Source of the DNA: Toxorhynchites rutilus septentrionalis
Lineage: Eukaryota; Arthropoda; Insecta; Diptera; Culicidae
NCBI RefSeq assembly: GCF_029784135.1
Contig: NC_073745.1
Coordinates: forward strand, 50,212,285-50,276,284
Length of the DNA: 64,000 nt
Direction: 5' to 3'
Part shown: positions 56,880-64,000 of the stretch, one piece after another
Numbering within the stretch: position 1 is the first letter of the stretch
Layout: each line of letters begins with the position of its first letter
Notes under the pieces: model-generated
Seen by the model: the letters and a program-made list of their open reading frames with translations, nothing else
Databases searched by the model: none
Told to the model about the DNA's origin: nothing
Position numbers and translations under genes: made by a program

Positions 56880-57680
56880 TCAATATTCGGAGATACGTGG
56901 AACAAAGGACACAGCACTAAAGCCACTTAAGACTGCCATACTAATGAAACACAAATTTCTGCATAATTCGAGAACTAATCAAGCAAACGGAATCAAATTT
57001 GTCATGCGGAGGTTTTAAAGAGCACGATACGTTTCTATGGTGTTTCAACACTCCTACCCCCTCTCTAAGGCCATACAAATGAAATACAAGTTTCTGCATA
57101 TCCCTAGAAATAATCGGGTAAAAGGGGTAAGCGCAAAACTCGAGGAAAGAATCGTCCGATTTGAGATGTCATCATTTTATTGTATTTTCTCGTTCTCTTT
57201 TGTGTGCACGTAAAAGCATCTTTTCATCTTCAAAAGCATGCCACTGGAGAAAATGATTTCTGATAGATCATGTTTGAACAAACGAAAGCAGTGAAACGGT
57301 CAATCGGCAAACTGTGATCTTTGCAGAATCGATCTTCAAAACATCGAAAGCATTTTTTACAATTTATCTACTTATTCTATATGAGTGTCGTCTTTTCTTT
57401 GAACATGAAAAAGAAACAAAATTCTATTTGCAAATCAAAAGCAGTTTGTTTTGCTTCTCAAAATGGAGGTTAGATCTCAGAAAAAAAGTGTTTTCTAGGG
57501 CATTCATCTTGTACCATCATGGGAACATTTAATTAAATACATAAAATGAAAAAGCATCATTAAAGACTCAACAACTGGTATTAATTTTATGAAACCATGA
57601 TATCAATCATTCACATTGAGCAATATTATAGCTCAATTAGTGCTAATTTGGACACTCCGGGTAAAAAATAATGTTAACGA
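56880..57680. other. no gene recognised
   Basis: Spacer with no identifiable element. Confidence 0.35.
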
Positions 57681-57689
57681 ATAAAAATA

Positions 57690-58670
57690 ATTATTGAAAA
57701 GAAAAAACTGCTTCGAAATAATAATAGTAATAATATTGAAAGTTTCGCGAAAGTCGTGGCTCGTAAGGCTCGTCCGGTCATTGTGGTAAAGCCAATAGAG
57801 TCTGGCAAGAAAAATGGTGAAACAAGAAAAATTTTGAAAACTAAATTAGCTCCTAAAATACACAAAACAGAGAATTTCAGGAACGGTAATCAATCTTGGA
57901 GAAGGGTTTAGTACTCTGATTCCAAAGCCAATAACACCGGAATTAAAAATTATTGGGATGAGTGATCGATATTCCTCTGATGTTTTCATTGACTACTTAA
58001 AGAGTCAAAATGAAAACATTTCAAATAATGATGTCAAGGTCGTTGCTGAATATGAATATCCACGCTTGAAATATAACAAAATTCAACACGATAATGTAAG
58101 TTGACCATGATGCTTACCGAAACCTGATGATTGCTAGCAAAGTAAGCATCGGGTGGGATAAATGTACCGTGGGTGGAATTTGGAATTTGGAATTTGGATA
58201 TAAATCATCCAGCTTATAGCACACAGTGTCCTTTCTATCGGAAACTGTTGGATAAGAAAAAAGTAACTTTTTCCAAACCAAATAGCAATTTAGAAAAAAA
58301 TATATTCGAGAAGAAGTTAGGAATAATTTATTTGAATATAGCTGGGCTTCCTACAAACTACGCAGAAATGCCATATCTTGTAGAAAATATGCGTCCTCAG
58401 ATGGTTTTTCTTTCTGAGACTCACATAATTGATGAAGGATGACCAATACAACGTTCCTGGTTATAAAGTTGTTTTTTGCTTGTCGCACTCCAAACACACC
58501 GGAGGTGTTACAATTTATTCAAAAGAATCAGTTAAATTTAAAATTCGGTTGAACGAAGCTGTTGAAAACAATTGGTTCTTGAATATTTCAGTTGAAAGAG
58601 GCATGCAAATAGGAAATTATGAATTTTATATCCTTCCCCCAGTTCTAGTGACTAGCGCTTTCTAGAAATT
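57690..58670 (+). pseudogene. non-LTR retrotransposon remnant: ORF1 end and ORF2 endonuclease start
   Basis: Plus strand. ORF1 traces: SFAKVVARKARPVIVVKPIE near 57735, then, after a shift, PELKIIGMSDRYSSDVFIDY and LKSQNENISNND near 57930-58020, as in Gag domains with an RRM-like fold. Next come AYRNLMIASKVSIGWDKC and a broken CCHC region with CPFYRKLL. ORF2 begins near 58300 with LGIIYLNIAGLPTNYAEMPY, LSETHIIDE and, after a TGA at 58440, QYNVPGYKVVFCLSHSKHTG then GVTIYSKES, the start of an AP-type endonuclease. It breaks off near 58670 with no RT. Clade not determinable, but it is a different family from the two I-group LINEs. Confidence 0.78.
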
Positions 58671-58898
58671 TTGGAAAACTGGTGGGAAAGCATTGTTGAT
58701 GAATCAATTGAAACAATTATCACATTACTTAAAACAATCTGTTAACGAAGCTACTAGAATACTAGAATAGACGGATTTCGCGTGATTTCGCAGTGATTTG
58801 GCACAATAGGTGTGTCCCAAAGAAAAAACGACGCATAGATGAGGATAAGACGAACCAAAATATTCCAAAGGGTCCATTTTGTTTATTTTGTATATAAA

Positions 58899-60110
58899 CT
58901 AGCTGACCCGGCAAACTTCGTACCGCCCCAAATCAATTTTTTTATATCAACACCTCCAAACATTCACGTTTTCTTACTTACGATCATGGGTCCAATCGCA
59001 GAACTATTCATTGATTCATCTTCTAATTTTTGTTAATAATATTCTAATTGATTTAATCTTCTAATTAACCCTTTAAAATTTACTTTTAATATACATTTCC
59101 TAGGACTTCTACGCAAACTCGTCATTATAATATCAGATTTTCAGACACAATTCTCGTTCAAGATTTTTCAACCACTTGTGAATAACATGTTTCTCCGTTA
59201 CATCGAATAAATGTTTGATACAGAAAATATGATAGAATGAAGGTAACCCTAAATCGGATAAATCCTTCTTCGAGTTTTGCTCTTATCAACACATTCGACG
59301 ATCCCTTTTTTTATTTAGAGAAGAAGATATAGGAGTGCGTTTTATCACATTAAAATTTATTTCAAATCAATTTCGTTGGCGCAAACATCAAATGGACTAA
59401 CAACGCTATGTCAATATAGAACATGTGGAAATTGAATTTTCCGAATTCTCCCATTTCCCTTCAGAGTTTTTATGGGACCCCCTCTCCATTCCAGAGGAGG
59501 GAGGGATGTCATACTATCATATAAACATTTCTCGAACCCAAAAACCTCCACATCCCAAATTTGGTTCCATTTGCTTGATTGGATCTCGTGTTATGCAGAA
59601 GTTTGTGTTTCATTTGTATGGCAGCCCCCTTCCCCTTATAGAGGGGAGAGGAGTGTAATCACCGTAGAAACATTTCGTGCCCTCTAAAACCTCCACATGC
59701 CAAATTTGGTTCCATTTGCTCGATTGATTCTCGAGTTATGCGCGTGTCAAACCACTACAGAAACATTAATTGCCCCTTATATTATTATTATTCATTGATT
59801 CTCGAGTTCTGCAGCATCCCCCTGGGGGAGCGGGAGGAGTGTCTATCCAACATAGAAACATTTATTGCACCCTAAAACGTCCACATGCCGAATTTGGGTT
59901 CGTTTACTTTATTAATTCTCGAGTTATGAAGAAATTTATGTTTCATTTGTATGGCAGACCACCCCCACCCCCTTAGAGAGGGGGAAAGGGTCACGAAGTA
60001 TCGTAAAAACCTTCCCCGGTCCCAAAAACCCCTACATACAAATACTTCATCGCGGATGATACTGTCCTGATTCAATATCACCTAATCCTAGACCAAACAT
60101 ACGCAGCTGA
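58899..60110 (-). repeat. Helitron-like end with internal repeat units
   Basis: On the minus strand the sequence ends AGTTTGCCGGGTCAGCTAG, followed by T, the same end as 33662 and 40287. The first ~350 bp match 63701-63955. Further in, a unit with CCACATGCCAAATTTGGTTC recurs at about 59546, 59691 and 59880, with G-rich/C-rich stretches and TCTCGAGTTATG between, spaced 145-190 bp. No coding frame of note. Confidence 0.55.
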
Positions 60111-60264
60111 TTCACCTAGAATTTGTCAGGTGATAAAATAAAAAACAACTCTAAAAAAAATTCTAAGACGTCAATTTACACTGAAAAAAATCTAAGATCG
60201 AAAAAATCGAAAGATAAACAACGATCTTCACGAAATTCGATAAAAAAAATGGACATCGAAATAT

Positions 60265-60809
60265 GGTTCCCGGAATAAATCGCCACAGAAAACGACTGCA
60301 ACAGAAACCACCGCTTATAAAATGTGTAGTAGGCTATAAATATTGTGGCGCGGTATTGTATTTCAAAACAAGAATTAACCGGGCAAACGTATCGCCCCAG
60401 GCAAACGTAACGCCCCGGGCAGACGTATACCGTCCGACGCTCGCTAGAGCTCGGTCGGACATTGCTAAATGATCGTATCCTATGTTTCAAACTAACCGGG
60501 CAATCAGTGGATCCCAGGTTTGCGTGCGAGACACCGCCGCTTCCGACGGCGGGTCGGCGGTGGACTCGGATTGCGTCATCTTGGCGGCATGGGCCGCCTC
60601 GATTCCTTATCCTCGCCAAATGGGGACTTCGTCCCCATTACATTGTCCTCAGAATAAATTTCGAAAAACGAGAACAAGAGAATAAATTTATAATAGAAAT
60701 GTGAGGCACATGATGTTTTTCCCGCGCCAAATATTTCTAGCCTACTACACTTTTTCTAAGCGGTTGTTTCTGTTGCAGTTGTTTACTGTGGCGATTTATT
60801 CCGGTCACC
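60265..60809. mobile_element. TIR element with 8-bp TSD carrying the GC-rich cassette
   Basis: TIRs of about 85 bp (60265-60354 and 60721-60809) share CCGGAATAAATCGCCACAG, CAACAGAAAC, GTGTAGTAGGCT and GGCGCGG in inverted order. The host sequence CGAAATAT is duplicated exactly at 60257-60264 and 60810-60817. The core is the GC-rich cassette. Total 545 bp, no transposase. Long TIRs with an 8-bp TSD do not settle the superfamily. Confidence 0.88.
60390..60655 (+). repeat. GC-rich hairpin cassette, copy 2
   Basis: Homologous in inverted orientation to 27615-27930. Shared blocks include GTCCGACGCTCG, CCTATGTTTCAAAC, CCGACGGCGGGTCGGCGG and GGGGACTTCGTCCCC, followed by ATTACATTG and AATAAA. Several perfect short hairpins follow one another. 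Confidence 0.85.
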
Positions 60810-60908
60810 CGAAATATAAAAAATCGATCATCTAAAAATCGATCAAAGATCACCCCATCCTTATTTATACCACATTCGGCTGATTTATGTGTTTTGAACC
60901 GTGAACGT

Positions 60909-62029
60909 TAGAGATGGGCAAAACAGTTCACTTTGATGAACGGTTCAGTCACTAACCGTTCATCTAAGTGAATCAGTTCTTTTGAACCGTTCTTTCGTTC
61001 AGCGGTATTAAGAACAACATAGAAAGTTAGCTGCAACCCAACATCAATAGACAGCTATTCATTGATATCGTTGGATTGGATAGTGTACGTATGGAATTTA
61101 TATTTTTGAAATTTAGTCTTTCTTCAAAAGTCGCAAACTGTATGTGAAAATATGTTTATCGGCCGACAAAAGTGTATGTAATAATAACATAAAATATATG
61201 CAATTTTTCATATTTTCTGTTTGGACAATACACAGGTTCCATGTAAGATTTCATTCAGAGAAAAAATACAAACCATCATGATAACACGTACGCGCAATAG
61301 GCCAAACAATGGATTGAAAGCAACGAAAAAACTTTTTTCTTAACTTGCCCTCACTATGAGATTTTATGTTACCTAATTCATGAATCGCCCCAGCTTTCCC
61401 GGATTTTTTCTGATAATCCGGAAGTATATTAATATTACGCGGAATTGAAAGAATACATGAAATTGAAAATATATAGCTTTGCCTTTAAAACTACGAAAAT
61501 CTAATTTAATTTTTAATCCAAAATTGTGTATACATTAACAAAATAAACCTTGCGTTACATGCATTTTGCTCATAAATGACATAAATGACCATTGTTTTAT
61601 TTTTCTTACAAGCGTTCTCGTTATATTAATCTATTCCGTCCAGCACAAATCAGTTAAGCTGCACTCGTCCGTTCGCAAACAGTTCGCCCGCAACAAACAC
61701 TTCGTTCTCAAACAGTTCGTTCCCAAACAGTTCACTCTAAATCAGTTCGCTCTCAAACAGTTCGTTCCCAGACAGTTCGCTCTTAATCAGTTCATTCACA
61801 AACAGTTCACTCTCAATCAGTTCGCTCTCAAACAGTTCACTCGCAAACAGTTCGTTCTTAACCAGTTCGTTCACAAACAGTTCACTCTCAAACAGTTCAC
61901 TCGCAAACCGTTCTTTCGGAATCAGTTCGTGGATAGAACTACCGTTCTTTGAAAAAGAACGACCGTTCGTTCACTCTTTTCGGCGAACTAGTTCTTTTGT
62001 ACCGTTCGTGAACGGTTTGCCCATCCCTA
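60909..62029. mobile_element. hAT-type non-autonomous element with 8-bp TSD
   Basis: The left end TAGAGATGGGCAAAACAGTT and the right end, inverted, TAGGGATGGGCAAACCGTTC are typical hAT-like termini. GTGAACGT is duplicated at 60901-60908 and 62030-62037. Near both ends GAACGGTTC/CCGTTC motifs are repeated, as hAT transposase-binding sites often are. There is no transposase; the right third is a 15-bp minisatellite. Length 1121 bp. Confidence 0.9.
61677..61930 (+). repeat. 15-bp minisatellite, about 16 units
   Basis: The consensus is AAACAGTTCRCTCTC. The 15-bp period keeps a frame open and gives a spurious repeating peptide (KQFAL, KQFVP, NQFAL). The core CAGTTC is the same hexamer found in the subterminal motifs of the surrounding hAT element. 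Confidence 0.93.
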
Positions 62030-62039
62030 GTGAACGTAA

Positions 62040-63700
62040 GCGTAGCTTCTAACTGCAAAGTAGAAGCGTTTGTAGGAGAACGATAAGATTACAATAAAGT
62101 TTGACAAACGCCAATAAACAAATCTTGGACTTTCAGTATGATGATTGTTGATAAGGCTCGTGAAACTAAAGAGCAAAGACATTATCAGGTGTTTAAGAGG
62201 AGCTCCTTGTCAGTCAAAGATTAACGAGTATCGTCAGATGAGTATTGAAATAGCATAACGACTACTGTATGCTCATGAGTTGTTTTGATAAATCGTTACT
62301 GATCAATTAATTATTTCACGTATTGCTAATCAATTCCGTCCGATATCGAAATACTCATAACAAATCGTATTAAATGGTAGACGATTCTGACAAATGAGAG
62401 CAAAATCCGATTGCACCCCACACACAGCTTAACACTTTCGAAAAATATTTCATTTTATAATTAGACACACTACTGTTATTGCCTCGCATCACGATACGGT
62501 AGAACCGTTCCGTCAGTGAGTGAGCAAAGAAGGAAGAAACCTCGATCAACAGCGTATAAAAACGCAATACATTTGCAGCCCAGAACTTTGACCTTCCTTT
62601 GTCAGTTCTCGACCCGCTTTTGGTGCTCCTTTTTCTATCTTCTGAGTTTTTTAAAGAATGATTGAAGGGTTTTAAAGGACAACACCAGCGAAACAGATGT
62701 TGGACACATGCGGGACAGATTTAAACGTCTTCTTTACCTGCCTTCGTCTGTCATCCTTTTGTGAAACATGGGTCATTCGTGGAACGAAGAAAAGCAAATC
62801 AGTGCTCAAGTAAAGATTCCCCATTCTCCCCACTAGCTTGCCACCCACTCACCACGTTTTCGAGCACCAACAGCATCTCCGAGGGTGTGAAAAACTGAAG
62901 CTCACTTTCAATCTTCAATTGTGTCTTATCTTTATGGACTTCTTCACACATCGTTTGCTACCGTTCGATCTCCCACTCCCTAGCGCAAGGATGGATTAAT
63001 AAGATTCGCTGGGAGAATGCAACCGCGCCACACTGTCTCCTCCGGTGTAATCCTAGCCAGGCGGCCGGAGCGACAAATTTGCCACACACCATCCTATCCA
63101 GGGAGGACGGAACGCGGCAGAAATTTATGGCGCACACACAATCGGAGCACACGCGAAGCAATAGGCTCTTTTGTGTGCATATCTCGATTCACGTACCGTC
63201 GATTAATCCGATTCGTTCCCTCCCGGCGATGATTTTCCCCGTTTAGAGAAGATATGACGGAAATGATGCCGATGGATGGACGACGGCTGGGTGGGTGGCG
63301 GTGGCGGCGCAAGCGATTTTATGTTTACGGTCTCACCATTCATATTGCTTTTAGAGGCAGTAGCAGCAGCAGCTGCGTTTTTCGGTGTGTATGTGTTGTG
63401 TTTTTTCATTCGCGCCGGGGGCTTTTTATCGTGTTACAAAACCGTACGGCACTCCATTAATTCGATTTTCGAGCTAATGTGTTGTAGCTGCCTGCAGAAT
63501 GAATACACTTTCTCCCGGTTCGCTCTCTGTTCGCTCGCCCTGGGTGTATTCGGTTCTGCTCATTGACACGGGAGAGATCGTGACGGGTCACCGGTCCCGG
63601 CGCGGCTCAGGAAGACAGCCGGCGCTTTTGTGGAAATGTTCTTGGTGCAAATAGGTTACTGTAGGGTTTTGATAGGTGTGTGCTGTGGATTTGTCGAACA
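62040..63700. other. no gene recognised; GC-richer candidate single-copy tract
   Basis: From about 62600 the sequence has balanced composition and few repeats and may be host DNA. It includes GC-rich triplet-like stretches such as GCAGCAGCAGCTGCG near 63363-63378. Several overlapping short frames on both strands have no recognisable domain. Confidence 0.35.
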
Positions 63701-63958
63701 CTAGCTGACCCGGAAAACTTTGTCCCGCTCAAAATTTGTTTTTTGTTATCAATACCCTCAAACATTCACGTTTTCTTACTAAGCGCAAATTCATGAGTCC
63801 AATCGCAGAACTATTCATTGATTGATCTTCTAATCGACCCCGTTGAATTTACCTTTTACTAAAAAATTCCTAGTACTTCTACCAAAACTCATCATTATAA
63901 TATCAGATTCTTTTCAGACACAATTCTCGTTCAAGATTTTTCAACCACTTTCAAATAA
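63701..63958 (-). repeat. Helitron-like end, cut by a Harbinger-like insertion
   Basis: Matches 58899-59200 from the terminal CTAGCTGACCCGG inward. Homology stops at CAAATAA, where the third Harbinger-like copy begins. Confidence 0.6.
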
Positions 63959-64000
63959 GGCGTCGTGCACAAATTACGCAACGCTAAAAATGAGGTTTTT
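63959..64000 (+). mobile_element. Harbinger-like TIR element, copy 3 (left end only)
   Basis: GGCGTCGTGCACAAATTACG, then CAACGCTAAAAATGAGG, preceded by TAA, matches the left end at 2629. It runs off the end of the window. Confidence 0.8.

Noticed and set aside
61566..61952. Reading frame with a repeating KQFxx peptide
   Set aside because: It is the translation of a 15-bp minisatellite inside a non-autonomous hAT element. The period is a multiple of three, so a frame stays open by itself.
63203..63566. Overlapping frames on both strands near the right edge
   Set aside because: They overlap heavily, are low in complexity and have no recognisable domain. They are explained by the higher G+C of the tract.

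Overview
This window looks like a gene-poor, AT-rich stretch of a dipteran genome, most probably a mosquito (Culicidae, culicine-type). The grounds are two IS630-Tc1-mariner elements of the D37E type first described from mosquitoes, I-group LINEs carrying RNase H, a tRNA-headed SINE, a TTAA-flanked piggyBac element and several miniature elements. I recognise no intact multi-exon host gene, no rRNA, no convincing tRNA gene and no CRISPR array. Almost everything that can be identified is a transposable element or its remains, mostly nested in one another. The species cannot be fixed from what I see.

Layout. 0-8.7 kb: two mariner relics and a TTA-flanked, Harbinger-like terminal-inverted-repeat (TIR) element (2629-6439) that landed at the stop codon of an old mariner and was later hit by a 1.3-kb mariner (4486-5770). 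8.7-14.4 kb: a full-length I-group LINE on the minus strand with a 14-bp target-site duplication (TSD), both ORFs broken. 14.9-16.6 kb: a three-layer nest (old repeat, then LINE-B, then SINE). 16.9-18.9 kb: a long imperfect palindrome. 18.9-19.4 kb: a possible Mutator-like transposase fragment. 21.8-26.0 kb: three more LINE-B pieces and an internally deleted mariner. 26.4-33.3 kb: a second Harbinger-like copy containing a Tc3-like element, itself split by a foldback element with 9-bp TSDs that holds a GC-rich cassette; further in is another large inverted repeat. 33.4-38.8 kb: a Helitron-like copy, a GC-richer probably single-copy tract (34.1-35.8 kb) and old repeats. 38.8-44.7 kb: two D37E elements with different internal deletions. 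47.8-53.4 kb: a piggyBac element with complete ends and a long transposase frame, between two copies of a small MITE. 54.3-58.7 kb: a 1.55-kb palindrome, a TIR element carrying a coiled-coil coding fragment, and a LINE ORF1/ORF2 remnant. 58.9-64 kb: two Helitron-like ends, a TIR element with the same GC-rich cassette, a hAT-type element with a 15-bp minisatellite, a GC-richer tract and the start of a third Harbinger-like copy.

How the parts relate. LINE-B, the I-group LINE and the SINE share a 3' stem (GGCTC...GAGCC) followed by an A-rich tail, which suggests the SINE borrows LINE machinery. Exact TSDs (14, 12, 12, 11, 11, 9, 8 and 8 bp, plus TTAA, TTA and TA) fix most element boundaries and give a relative insertion order. 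The element closest to intact is the piggyBac, whose transposase seems to be interrupted only by one G-run frameshift near its N-terminus.
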